18,311 nucleotides of DNA from DASPTB01 sp035623615 (GCA_035623615.1 DASPTB010000025.1:1-18311), one strand, 5' to 3'. Positions 1 through 7,437 are shown, counted from the first letter of the stretch. A program made the numbers and translations. Notes: generated from the letters alone by a model not told the origin.

Positions 1-2
1 AG

Positions 3-455
3 CGTCTCGCGGCGAGCGCGCCCGGCGTGTTCGCGGCGGGCGACCTCGCCAACCACGCGCACCCGCTGTTCGGCCGGCGGATCCGCGTGGAGCACTACGA
101 CAACGCGATCAAGCAGGGAGTCGCGGCCGCGCGCGCGATGCTGGGCGGCGAGGAGCCCTTCGCCGACGTGCACTGGTTCTGGTCGGACCAGTACGAGCAC
201 GACCTGCAGTACGTGGGGTTCGCGGATCGCTGGGACGAGATCGTGGTCCAGGGGAGTCTCGAAGAACGGAGCTTCGTCGCCTTCTACCTCCGCGACGGGA
301 TCGTCGACGGCGTTGGTGGGCTGGGCCGAGGGCGCGAGGTGCGGCGCGCCCGCGACCTGGTGCGGGCGCGCCGCCCGGTCGACCCTGCGGCGCTGCGCGA
401 CGAGGACGTCGACCTGAAGGCGCTGGGGCGCTCGCTGATGGAGTCCGCGGGATGA
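3..455 (+). CDS. FAD-dependent pyridine nucleotide-disulfide oxidoreductase, ferredoxin-reductase type (3' end only)
   Basis: The reading frame is open to the left edge, so only the last 150 or so residues are visible. The segment begins with the C-terminal FAD-binding signature VFAAGDLA, followed by RIRVEHYDNAIKQG. Both are typical of rubredoxin, ferredoxin and rhodocoxin reductases and of AIFM3-like proteins. The remainder (WFWSDQYEHDLQYVGF and onward) matches the Reductase_C domain that closes this family. Such enzymes pass electrons from NAD(P)H through FAD to a ferredoxin, rubredoxin or Rieske protein in the cytoplasm. The partner cannot be told here because the N-terminus is missing. 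The stop is TGA at 453-455. gnd follows 54 bp later on the same strand, so the genes could be co-transcribed, but nothing proves a metabolic link. The family is secure; the electron acceptor is unknown. Confidence 0.88.
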   Translation, partial: RLAASAPGVFAAGDLANHAHPLFGRRIRVEHYDNAIKQGVAAARAMLGGEEPFADVHWFWSDQYEHDLQYVGFADRWDEIVVQGSLEERSFVAFYLRDGIVDGVGGLGRGREVRRARDLVRARRPVDPAALRDEDVDLKALGRSLMESAG

Positions 456-509
456 TGCCACGCCGCGTCCGTCCCGCACGTGCCGCAGGAAAGTAAAGGA
501 GCCTGACCA

Positions 510-1535
510 ATGCAGCTCGGCATGATCGGCCTTGGGCGGATGGGCGCGAACATGGTTCGCCGTCTGGTCGGAGGTGGCCACGAATGTGTGGCCTACGACC
601 GCACCGAGGCGACGGTGACCGCCATCGAAGGGGACGGCGCGATCGGCGCGCGGACGCTCGAGGAGCTCGCGCAGAAGCTGGCGCCGCCGCGGGCCGTCTG
701 GATCATGGTGCCGGCCGGCGTCACCGAGGGGGTGTTGGACGACTTGGCCCCGCACCTCGAGCCGGGAGACGCGATCGTCGACGGCGGCAACTCGTTCTAC
801 CGGGACGACGTCCGTCGTTCGGAAGCCCTGGCCGCCAAGGGCATCGGATACGTAGACGTCGGCGTCAGCGGCGGCGTCTTCGGCCTCGAACGCGGCTACT
901 GCCTGATGATCGGCGGGCCCGACGACGCGGTCGCCCGCCTGGCTCCGATCTTCCGGACGCTCGCCCCGGGCATGGGCGCCGCCGTGCGAACGCCCGGCAG
1001 GGTCGGTGAGCCTGCGCCCCAGGAGGAGGGGTGGCTCCACTGCGGCCCGAGCGGCGCCGGCCACTTCGTCAAGATGGTGCACAACGGCATCGAGTACGGC
1101 CTCATGGCCGCGTACGCGGAGGGGCTTGGCATCCTGCACCATGCGAACGCCGGCACGATCCCGCGCGAGACCGACGCCGAGACCGCCCCGCTGCACGACG
1201 CCGCCTTCTATCACTACGACATCGACACGGCGAAGGTGGCCGAACTGTGGCGCAGGGGCAGCGTGGTCAGCTCGTGGCTGCTCGACCTGACGGCGCAGGC
1301 GCTCGCGGCCGATCCCGCCCTCGAGACCTTCGGCGGGCGAGTCTCCGACTCGGGCGAGGGCCGGTGGACCGTCCAGGCCGCCGTCGACGAGGGAGTGCCG
1401 GCCGACGTGCTCGCGGCGGCGCTCTTCCAGCGCTTCCAGTCGCAGGGGCAGGCGGCGTACGCGGCCAAGCTCCTGTCGGCCATGCGCAAGGAGTTCGGCG
1501 GCCACGACGAGAAGCCGGCCGGGGGCGCCCCGTGA
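510..1535 (+). CDS. gnd: 6-phosphogluconate dehydrogenase (decarboxylating), short type
   Basis: It oxidatively decarboxylates 6-phosphogluconate to ribulose 5-phosphate in the oxidative pentose-phosphate pathway. The 341-residue product has the N-terminal Rossmann motif GLGRMG (residues 7-12), DGGNSFYRDD (91-100), the substrate loop SGG (120-122), and GPSGAGHFVKMVHNGIEYG (179-197) with the expected catalytic lysine at 188. A C-terminal SGEGRWT segment is also typical. The long family form is about 470 residues; this length fits the short class (YqeC/GntZ-like). The residues after the second beta strand read Asp30-Arg31-Thr32. An acidic residue there often goes with NAD use and Arg-Thr with NADP, so cofactor preference is open. 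The start is fixed by a strong AAAGGAG at 494-500, about 9 nt before ATG. The stop overlaps the zwf start (GTGA). Confidence 0.95.
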   Translation: MQLGMIGLGRMGANMVRRLVGGGHECVAYDRTEATVTAIEGDGAIGARTLEELAQKLAPPRAVWIMVPAGVTEGVLDDLAPHLEPGDAIVDGGNSFYRDDVRRSEALAAKGIGYVDVGVSGGVFGLERGYCLMIGGPDDAVARLAPIFRTLAPGMGAAVRTPGRVGEPAPQEEGWLHCGPSGAGHFVKMVHNGIEYGLMAAYAEGLGILHHANAGTIPRETDAETAPLHDAAFYHYDIDTAKVAELWRRGSVVSSWLLDLTAQALAADPALETFGGRVSDSGEGRWTVQAAVDEGVPADVLAAALFQRFQSQGQAAYAAKLLSAMRKEFGGHDEKPAGGAP

Positions 1536-2971
1536 CGCTCAAGCCCGCCGACCCGCAGGCGATCGTCATCTTCGGCGCGTCGGGCGACTTGACCAAGCGC
1601 AAGCTGCTGCCCGCGTTCTTCCATCTCTACGCGGAAGGTCTTCTGCCGCACGGGTTCGCGATCATCGGCTACGCGCGAAGCCCGATGGACGACGGTGGGT
1701 TCCGCGAATACGCGCGCGACATGATCGGGACGTTCGGCAAGACCGACCCCCTCGGGGAGCTCTGGGCCGACTTCGCCGACCATCTCTTCTACGTGACGGG
1801 AGAGTTCGAAGAGAAGTTCGCGATGGAGGAGCTTCGTCAGCGGCTCGAGGACGTCGACCGGGACCTGGACACCGACGGCGGGCGTTTCTACTACTGCGCC
1901 ACGCCGCCCGCCGCGTACCCGTCGATCGTGGCGCGCCTGGGCGAGAGCGGGCTGCACGAGGCCGGCAAGATCGTGCTCGAGAAGCCGTTCGGCCACGATC
2001 TGGAGAGCGCGCGCGAGCTGAACCGTGCGCTGCACGCGGTGTTCGACGAGTCGCAGATCTTCCGCATCGACCACTACCTGGGCAAGGAGACCGTGCAGAA
2101 CATCCTCGCGTTCCGGTTCGCGAACGGGATGTTCGAGCCGATCTGGAACCGGCGTTACGTCGACAACGTGCAGATCACGGTCGCGGAGGAGATCGGCATC
2201 GAGGGCCGCGGCGCGTTCTACGAGCAGACGGGAACGATCCGCGACATGGTGCAGACGCACCTGTTCCAGGTGCTGACGTTCCTCGCGATGGAGCCGCCGG
2301 TCTCCTTCCAGCCCGATCGGCTGCGAGACGAGAAGGTGAAGGTGCTGCGCGCCATGAAGGTCTGCAATCCCGAGCGGATCGTGCGCGGACAGTACGTCGG
2401 TTACCGGCAGGAGCCCGGCGTGTCACCGGATTCGCAGGGCGAGACGTACGCGGCGCTCGAGCTCGAGATCGACAGCTGGCGCTGGGCAGGCGTTCCCTTC
2501 TTCCTGCGGACGGGAAAGGAGCTGAAGCGCAAGGCGTCCGAGATCACACTCGGCTTCCGCGAGGTCCCCTACAACGTGTTCGGAGGGACCGAGGTCACCG
2601 CGCCGCCCGACCGTGACCACCTCACGATGCGACTCCAGCCGGAAGAGGCCATCAAGATCGCGCTCAACGTGAAGAAGCCGGGGCCGGGCGAATTCGAGCT
2701 CGACCGGGCGGTGATGACGTTCGACTACGAGCAGACGTTCCACGCGCCGCTGGTCGAGGCGTACGAGGCGCTGCTGCTGGAAGCGATGGAGGGCGACCAC
2801 ACCCTGTTCACGCGCGAGGACGAGGTCGAGCGCGGCTGGGAGGTCCTCATGCCGGTGCTGGAGCATCCTCCGCCGGTCACGTTCTACGAGAAGGGCTCGT
2901 GGGGACCGTCGGAGGCCGACGACCTGGTCATGCCGCACCACTGGCACATCTCGAAGCTGCACGAGCCCTGA
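1532..2971 (+). CDS. zwf: Glucose-6-phosphate 1-dehydrogenase
   Basis: It catalyses the first step of the oxidative pentose-phosphate pathway, glucose 6-phosphate to 6-phosphogluconolactone with reduction of NADP+ (NAD+ in some families). The product is 479 residues, normal for bacterial Zwf. Visible motifs are the coenzyme-binding GASGDLTKRKL (15-25), EKPFGHD (150-156) and the active-site RIDHYLGKE (178-186), with the His of the Asp-His pair and the substrate-binding Lys in place. The reading frame continues upstream into gnd with no stop, but homology begins just after GTG 1532. That GTG forms a GTGA overlap with the gnd stop, so translational coupling is the likely start mechanism; no good Shine-Dalgarno is visible. 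No opcA or 6-phosphogluconolactonase gene lies beside it. Function is secure. Confidence 0.96.
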   Translation: MTLKPADPQAIVIFGASGDLTKRKLLPAFFHLYAEGLLPHGFAIIGYARSPMDDGGFREYARDMIGTFGKTDPLGELWADFADHLFYVTGEFEEKFAMEELRQRLEDVDRDLDTDGGRFYYCATPPAAYPSIVARLGESGLHEAGKIVLEKPFGHDLESARELNRALHAVFDESQIFRIDHYLGKETVQNILAFRFANGMFEPIWNRRYVDNVQITVAEEIGIEGRGAFYEQTGTIRDMVQTHLFQVLTFLAMEPPVSFQPDRLRDEKVKVLRAMKVCNPERIVRGQYVGYRQEPGVSPDSQGETYAALELEIDSWRWAGVPFFLRTGKELKRKASEITLGFREVPYNVFGGTEVTAPPDRDHLTMRLQPEEAIKIALNVKKPGPGEFELDRAVMTFDYEQTFHAPLVEAYEALLLEAMEGDHTLFTREDEVERGWEVLMPVLEHPPPVTFYEKGSWGPSEADDLVMPHHWHISKLHEP

Positions 2972-2984
2972 CGCCGAAGCGGCG
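2972..2984. terminator. Short GC hairpin between convergent zwf and membrane-protein genes
   Basis: CGCCG-AAG-CGGCG forms a perfect 5-bp stem with a 3-nt loop. It occupies almost all of the 15-bp gap between the zwf stop (2971) and the convergent stop at 2987. There is no T-run on either strand, so it is a weak candidate for a bidirectional terminator or mRNA 3'-end stabiliser. Confidence 0.35.
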
Positions 2985-2986
2985 GC

Positions 2987-4189
2987 TCAGACGGTCGCCG
3001 TCAGGTACAACCCCGCGACGTGCCAGGCGATCACCGCCACCAGGACGGCCACGCCCCAGACGATCGCGCGCGGCCGCACGCGGTACAGGATCACGCCGAT
3101 CAGCGCGACGATCAGGACCTTGGCGGGCAGGCCGAGCAGGCGAACCACCGGGTTCGCCTCCACGGCCTGGTGCGAGCGCACGGCGATCCAGGTGAGCACG
3201 GCGTCGGCCACGTTCAGCACGTTCAGCAGGATCACGGCGGCGAGGGGCGCGTCGCGCAGCCGCTCGAACGCGCGGGTCATCGGGCCGTACGCGACGCCGA
3301 TTGCGGTCATCGCGACGAAGGGGAGCGCCGACAGGGTCGCGGACGCCGTGGCCTGCACGCTCGGCCAGATGAAGCCGGACGCGTCGAGGACGAACAGGAA
3401 GGGGACCGCGACCGCCGCCCACAGGAGCCGCGGCCGCCGCGTTCCCAGCACGAGTCCGAACAGGAACGGCGGCAGCAGCCCCGGCACAGAGGACCACGGC
3501 TGCGTGGGGTCGGTGGCCTCGGTGCTGCTGGTGACGGCCAGCCACACGAAGAAGCAGCACAGCGCGAACGCCACGACGGCCGCGGGGCGAACGCGAATCG
3601 CGCGAACGCGTACGGTGAGGGCCCGGAGACCGGCGGCCGGGGATGCGGCGGCCGACAGCCCCGAGGCGGAGGCACGGGCCGTCGCGGCCATCGTGGCCGC
3701 GATCACGGCCGCCGGCAGCAATGCGAGCCCGTAGTCGACCAGCGCGCCCGCCCACGGCTGGGCCCACCACTCCGGGCTGTTCAGCGGCGTGCCCGGCGCA
3801 GGCGTCCAGCCCGGGCCGAGCGCCTGCGGGTGCGGCACGTGCCCGATGCCGCCTGCGAAGAAGGACATCGCGAACCACACGGCCGCGGGGAGCGCCCACG
3901 CGTACCGCCGCCCCGAGACCACGAGCACGATGCCCGACAACGCGATCGCGGCGAACGGCAGCAGCCCGTCGATCAGGTCGGGCCAGACGGGGCCGACCAT
4001 GTTCGACGCCCATCGCGGGCTCACGGTCGCCGCGAAGAATTGCCACGTGAGGTGGTGGGACCGCAGCAGGAGCGCCGTCTGGATCAGGAAGAACAGCGAC
4101 AGCGCCTCGAGGCCGGAGCGGACCGGGTCCAGCGCGACGGTCTTCCGGCGGGTAGCGGCCTCGGAGCGAACGGCGATAGCGGCGCTCAT
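2987..4189 (-). CDS. Polytopic membrane protein with DUF5658-like C-terminal region
   Basis: Function is not known. The 400-residue product has about ten to eleven hydrophobic segments, so it is an inner-membrane protein. After a short hydrophilic N-terminus, the first segments run through roughly residue 270. The C-terminal part carries LNVLNVADAVLTW, then EANPVVRLLG and LPAKVLIVALIG. That is the layout of the small DUF5658 family (N-x-x-D-x-x-x-T helix, an acidic-Asn-Pro loop, then a Lys-containing helix), here apparently appended to a larger membrane protein. The ATG start at 4189-4187 has a GGGAG about 8 nt upstream. It also overlaps, as ATGA, the stop of a possible 66-codon ORF. The gene converges on zwf and lies 303 bp downstream of the arginine operon on the same strand. 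No transport or catalytic motif is visible. Confidence 0.85.
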   Translation of the reverse strand: MSAAIAVRSEAATRRKTVALDPVRSGLEALSLFFLIQTALLLRSHHLTWQFFAATVSPRWASNMVGPVWPDLIDGLLPFAAIALSGIVLVVSGRRYAWALPAAVWFAMSFFAGGIGHVPHPQALGPGWTPAPGTPLNSPEWWAQPWAGALVDYGLALLPAAVIAATMAATARASASGLSAAASPAAGLRALTVRVRAIRVRPAAVVAFALCCFFVWLAVTSSTEATDPTQPWSSVPGLLPPFLFGLVLGTRRPRLLWAAVAVPFLFVLDASGFIWPSVQATASATLSALPFVAMTAIGVAYGPMTRAFERLRDAPLAAVILLNVLNVADAVLTWIAVRSHQAVEANPVVRLLGLPAKVLIVALIGVILYRVRPRAIVWGVAVLVAVIAWHVAGLYLTATV

Positions 4190-4386
4190 GGGTCGGCTCC
4201 CGCCCCCGCGACCCCGGACGGACGTGGCTCGCGGACCCGCGTGTCATCGGAGCGCGACCGCGGGCGCAGGGCGGATCGAGCCACCTCTGAGGTGGCAGCG
4301 GAGCACCGGCCGCACCAGTCCGCGTCGGCGCCCTGCCTCGCACCGCGGACCGTGCAGGCGGTCTGGGTGAGCGCGTGCTCTCTCAA
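4186..4386 (-). CDS. Possible small ORF with a degenerate zinc-ribbon pattern, upstream of the membrane protein
   Basis: A 66-codon frame runs from TTG 4386 and ends in a TGA that overlaps the membrane-protein ATG (ATGA), the coupling geometry used in the arginine operon. The N-terminal part has Cys11-x2-Arg14, then Asp-Trp-Cys25-x2-Cys28. It resembles the short CxxC...CxxC zinc ribbons often found next to bacterial membrane proteins, with one Cys replaced by Arg (a TGC to CGC change would do this). The rest is Arg/Ser-rich and low in information. Against it are the TTG start, no clear Shine-Dalgarno, and the ease with which GC-rich DNA holds open frames. It is otherwise the only coding candidate in the 4190-4492 gap. 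Confidence 0.28.
   Translation of the reverse strand: MREHALTQTACTVRGARQGADADWCGRCSAATSEVARSALRPRSRSDDTRVREPRPSGVAGAGADP
4280..4296. repeat. Perfect inverted repeat upstream of the membrane-protein gene
   Basis: GCCACCTC-T-GAGGTGGC is a perfect 8-bp inverted repeat around a single base. It lies about 90 bp upstream of the ATG at 4189. It could be an operator for the membrane-protein gene or a hairpin in the leader or small-ORF mRNA. No T-run follows on either strand. Function unknown. Confidence 0.5.
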
Positions 4387-4431
4387 GGGATCTCGGCACA
4401 GGTATCGGCGATTTCCGGGCCGAGAATTGAG

Positions 4432-4448
4432 CGGCCTTCGGCAGGCCG
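4432..4448 (-). terminator. Candidate hairpin downstream of the arginine operon
   Basis: CGGCCT-TCGGC-AGGCCG is a perfect 6-bp stem with a 5-nt loop, 45-60 bp after the CDGSH stop in the direction of transcription. A second, longer-range inverted repeat, TCTCGGC (4391-4397) with GCCGAGA (4419-4425), follows. On the minus strand the stem is followed by CTCAATTCT, which is not a uridine tract. Termination here is plausible but unproven. Confidence 0.35.
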
Positions 4449-4489
4449 GGAGGTCGGCGAGCCGGAGGCCGGGAGGCCGGCAGGCCGAG
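4443..4489. repeat. 8-bp GC-rich tandem repeat (about six units)
   Basis: Successive units read AGGCCGGG, AGGTCGGC, GAGCCGG (7 bp), AGGCCGGG, AGGCCGGC and AGGCCGAG. The array ends 3 bp from the CDGSH stop codon at 4493. It lies in the 3' untranslated part of the arginine operon transcript and overlaps the right arm of the 4432-4448 hairpin. Such arrays can change copy number between strains. Confidence 0.6.
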
Positions 4490-4492
4490 GAC

Positions 4493-4741
4493 TCAGGTGG
4501 GCGAGAAGCCGTCCGAGACCCTGGGCGTGGATAGGAAGCCGATCTCCAGGTGGGACTCGTCGCAGAAGGGCGGCGTCTTCGTGCCCCCGCAGCGGCAGAG
4601 CTTGAGGCGCCTGCCCCGCGAGTCTTCCTTCAGGTCGTCCCAGTCGATCTCGTACTCGTTGCCGTCGGCGTCGAACAGCCGCACGCGGCCGTAGATCTTG
4701 ATCGACCCGTTCGGCCGAACGTGCAGCTCGGGTTCGGTCAT
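4493..4741 (-). CDS. CDGSH-type iron-sulfur domain protein
   Basis: This 82-residue protein has a short beta-rich N-terminus (NGSIKIYGRVRLFDADG) and a C-terminal cluster motif, Cys49-x-Cys51-x2-Thr-x3-Pro-x-Cys60-Asp-x-Ser-His64. That is the 3Cys-1His ligand set of CDGSH (mitoNEET-like) proteins, which hold a redox-active [2Fe-2S] cluster. The usual Gly of CDG is Glu here (CDESH); the four ligands are intact. Bacterial single-domain members are soluble, with roles suggested in redox sensing or iron-sulfur handling. It is the last gene of the arginine operon: its ATG overlaps the argGH stop as ATGA, so it should be made in step with argGH. Why an iron-sulfur protein belongs there is unknown. 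The family is clear; the cellular role is not. Confidence 0.9.
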   Translation of the reverse strand: MTEPELHVRPNGSIKIYGRVRLFDADGNEYEIDWDDLKEDSRGRRLKLCRCGGTKTPPFCDESHLEIGFLSTPRVSDGFSPT

Positions 4742-7437
4742 CCGCGCGCTCCCTTCGCGTGTCCGGCGAGGCGGAGGCGTTCCCGGATCGCCGCGATCTG
4801 GCCGTCCACCGATTCGGGTGCGGGGCCGCCCGGAGTCCGGTGGCGCGCGACGGCCGTCTCGGGCCGCAGCCACGACTCGATGCCGGGCTCGAGGTCGGCG
4901 TCGAGCGCCGCCCACTCCTGCGGTTCCACGTCCGTGAGCGTCCTGCCCGCGGCCTCCAGTGTGCCGACGAACCCCCCGACCCGCGCGTGCGCCTCCCGGA
5001 ACGGCACCCCGCGGGCGACGAGCGCCTCGGCAAGATCGGTCGCAGTAACGAACCCGCCCTCGCACGCGCGGCGCATGCGGTCGGTGTCGAACGAAAGCGT
5101 CGCGACCATGCCGGTGAGCGCGGGGAGCGTCGCGGCGAGCGCGTCGCGCGCGTCGAACACGGCTTCCTTGTCTTCCTGCATGTCCCGGTCGTAGGCGAGC
5201 GGAAGCCCCTTGAGCACGGCGGCGAGCGCGACGAGGTCGCCCAGCACGCGCCCCGCCTTCGCGCGTGCGAGCTCCGCGACGTCGGGGTTGCGCTTCTGCG
5301 GCATCATGCTCGACCCGGTCGCGTACCGATCGTCCACGCGAACGAACCCGAACTCCTCGCTCGCCCACAGCACGAGCTCTTCCGCGAGGCGCGATAGGCC
5401 CAGCGCGGTCGACAGGCACGCGGAGAGGAACTCCACCGCGAAGTCGCGGCTCGCGACGGCGTCGATCGAGTTGTCGAACGCGGCAGAGAACCCGAGCGAG
5501 CGGGCCGTCGCGGCCGGGTCGATCCCGAGCGTGGATCCGGCGAGCGCGCCGGCGCCGAGCGGTGAGACGTCGGCGGCCGCGCCGGCGCGCTCGAGGCGGT
5601 CGGCGTCGCGCAGGAGTGCGAACGCGTGGGCGAGCAGGTGGTGCGCGAGCGTGACCGGCTGCGCGCGCTGCAGGTGCGTGTAGCCCGGCAGCGTCGTTTG
5701 CGTGTGCCGCTCCGCGTGCCGCGCGAGCGTCTCGACGAGGGCCCGGGTCAGGTCCGCGAGCTCGGCCGACGCTTCCTTCGTCCACAGGCGCAGGTCGGTG
5801 GCGACCAGGTCGTTGCGGCTGCGGCCGGCGTGCACCTTGGCGCCGAGGTCACCGAGCCGTTCGGTGAGGACGCGCTCGACCGCGACGTGGACGTCCTCGT
5901 CACGGGGAGAGAAGGGGAAGCTGCCGTCGGTCGCCTCGCCCCGGAGCTCCTCGAGCTCCTTCGCGAGGCGGTCGCCTTCCTCTTGTTCCAGCAGCCCCGC
6001 CCGAACGAGCGCCTGCACGTGCGCCGACGTCGCCGCGAGATCGTGCGCGAGCAGCCGCCGGTCGAACGCGAGCGACGCGGTGAGCGCCATCGCGTCGTGG
6101 GCCGGTGCGTCCGCGAACCGCCCAGACCAGACGTGGGGAAGTGCGTCGGCCGCCGTCGCCACGGCGCCGGCCTGCTCGGGCGCCGCCCCCGGCGACTCCA
6201 CGGACGCGGAGGCGCTCGCGACCGTCGTGGCAGCCTCCGCCGGCGCTTCCTGCCGGCCGCGCTCGGACCACACCCGAAGCGGAAGGCTCCACAGCGACAC
6301 GAACCCGGCCGCCTGGCGCTGGTCGAAGCGGTCGGCCCGCTCGTCGTACGTCGCGAGGGAATGGTCGTACAGGGCGAGATCGCTCCGCCGGCCCACGACG
6401 CGGCACGACCCGCGGTAGAACTCCAGCCGCACCTCGCCGGCGACGCGCTCCTGCGTCCCCTCCATGAACGCGCGGAGCGACGCATGCAGTGGCCCGAACC
6501 ACAGCCCGTTGTAGCAGAGCTCGGCCCAGCGACGTTCCAGTCCCGCCTTCTCGTGCGCGAGATCCCGTTCGAGCGTCAGATCCTCGAGGTCGCGGTGCGC
6601 GCAGATGAGTGCGAGCGCGGCCGGCACCTCGTAGATCTCGCGGGACTTGATGCCCACCAGCCGGTTCTCGATCATGTCGACGCGCCCGACGCCGTGCGCG
6701 CCGCCGATGTCGGTGAGGGCTGCGACGATCTCGAGGAGCCCGAGCGCCTTTCCCTCGAGCGCCACCGGCCGGCCCCGCTCGAAGCCGACGACGACCTGCT
6801 GCGGCTCGCGCGCGACGCGACGCGGGTCGGCCGTGATCCCGTACGCCTCGGCGGGCGGCTCCGCCCAAGGATCCTCGATCGGTCCGGCCTCCGCCGTCCG
6901 GCCCCAGAGGTTCTCGTCGATCGAGAACGTCCGCGCCTCCTCCGGAATGGGGATGCCGAACGCCTTCGCGCGCCGGAGCGCCTCGTCGCGCGAATGCGCT
7001 TGTTCGCGGACGGGCGCGAGTACCGTGAGGTCCGGGGCCAACGCGGCGAAGGAGGCCTCGAAGCGAACCTGGTCGTTCCCCTTTCCGGTGCAGCCGTGCG
7101 CGACGTGCGACGCCCCGGTCTCGCGGGCGAGTTGCACCACCTTCTCGGCGATGAGCGGCCGCGCGAGCGCGGACACGAGGGGGTACTTTCCCTCGTACAG
7201 TGCGTTGGCGTGAATCGCCGGAAGGCAGAAGCGGCCGGCGAACTCCTCCTTCGCGTCGATGATGCGAAGCTCGGCCCCGGCCGCAGCGGCCCTGGCGCGG
7301 GCGTCGCCGGGGGCGAAGGCCTGGCCCAGATCGACGAGGGCCGCGACGACCTCGAACCCGCCCTCGTCGCGGAGCGTCCGGGCGGCGACCGACGTGTCGA
7401 GTCCGCCCGAGTACGCGAGCACGGCCCTCGGCGTCAC
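4738..7437 (-). CDS. argGH: Argininosuccinate synthase - argininosuccinate lyase fusion protein
   Basis: One uninterrupted 899-codon frame encodes the last two steps of arginine synthesis: citrulline + aspartate + ATP to argininosuccinate, then cleavage to arginine + fumarate. Residues 1 to about 393 are ArgG. They include the ATP-pyrophosphatase loop AYSGGLDTS (8-16), the signature HGCTGKGNDQVRFE (114-127) and KSREIYE (264-270), at normal ArgG length. Residues about 394-434 are an Ala/Glu/Ser/Thr linker. Residues about 436-895 are ArgH, with HAGRSRNDLVATDLR (536-550), TTLPGYTHLQRAQP (581-594, catalytic His 588) and the fumarase/lyase loop GSSMMPQKRNP (708-718). Both active sites look intact. 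The GTG start overlaps the argR stop (GTGA). The two enzymes are normally separate adjacent genes, so loss of the argG stop would create this. Both are homotetramers in known cases, which makes the assembly interesting. A sequencing error cannot be excluded but would need to join frames cleanly across a linker. Confidence 0.94.
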   Translation of the reverse strand: MTPRAVLAYSGGLDTSVAARTLRDEGGFEVVAALVDLGQAFAPGDARARAAAAGAELRIIDAKEEFAGRFCLPAIHANALYEGKYPLVSALARPLIAEKVVQLARETGASHVAHGCTGKGNDQVRFEASFAALAPDLTVLAPVREQAHSRDEALRRAKAFGIPIPEEARTFSIDENLWGRTAEAGPIEDPWAEPPAEAYGITADPRRVAREPQQVVVGFERGRPVALEGKALGLLEIVAALTDIGGAHGVGRVDMIENRLVGIKSREIYEVPAALALICAHRDLEDLTLERDLAHEKAGLERRWAELCYNGLWFGPLHASLRAFMEGTQERVAGEVRLEFYRGSCRVVGRRSDLALYDHSLATYDERADRFDQRQAAGFVSLWSLPLRVWSERGRQEAPAEAATTVASASASVESPGAAPEQAGAVATAADALPHVWSGRFADAPAHDAMALTASLAFDRRLLAHDLAATSAHVQALVRAGLLEQEEGDRLAKELEELRGEATDGSFPFSPRDEDVHVAVERVLTERLGDLGAKVHAGRSRNDLVATDLRLWTKEASAELADLTRALVETLARHAERHTQTTLPGYTHLQRAQPVTLAHHLLAHAFALLRDADRLERAGAAADVSPLGAGALAGSTLGIDPAATARSLGFSAAFDNSIDAVASRDFAVEFLSACLSTALGLSRLAEELVLWASEEFGFVRVDDRYATGSSMMPQKRNPDVAELARAKAGRVLGDLVALAAVLKGLPLAYDRDMQEDKEAVFDARDALAATLPALTGMVATLSFDTDRMRRACEGGFVTATDLAEALVARGVPFREAHARVGGFVGTLEAAGRTLTDVEPQEWAALDADLEPGIESWLRPETAVARHRTPGGPAPESVDGQIAAIRERLRLAGHAKGARG

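Noticed and set aside
1031..1531. N-terminal extension of zwf into gnd
   Set aside because: The extra 167 codons are frame-shifted gnd sequence; Zwf homology begins right after GTG 1532.
3020..4534. 504-codon + strand frame opposite the membrane protein
   Set aside because: The minus-strand product has clear membrane helices. This one is His/Arg/Gln-rich shadow sequence.
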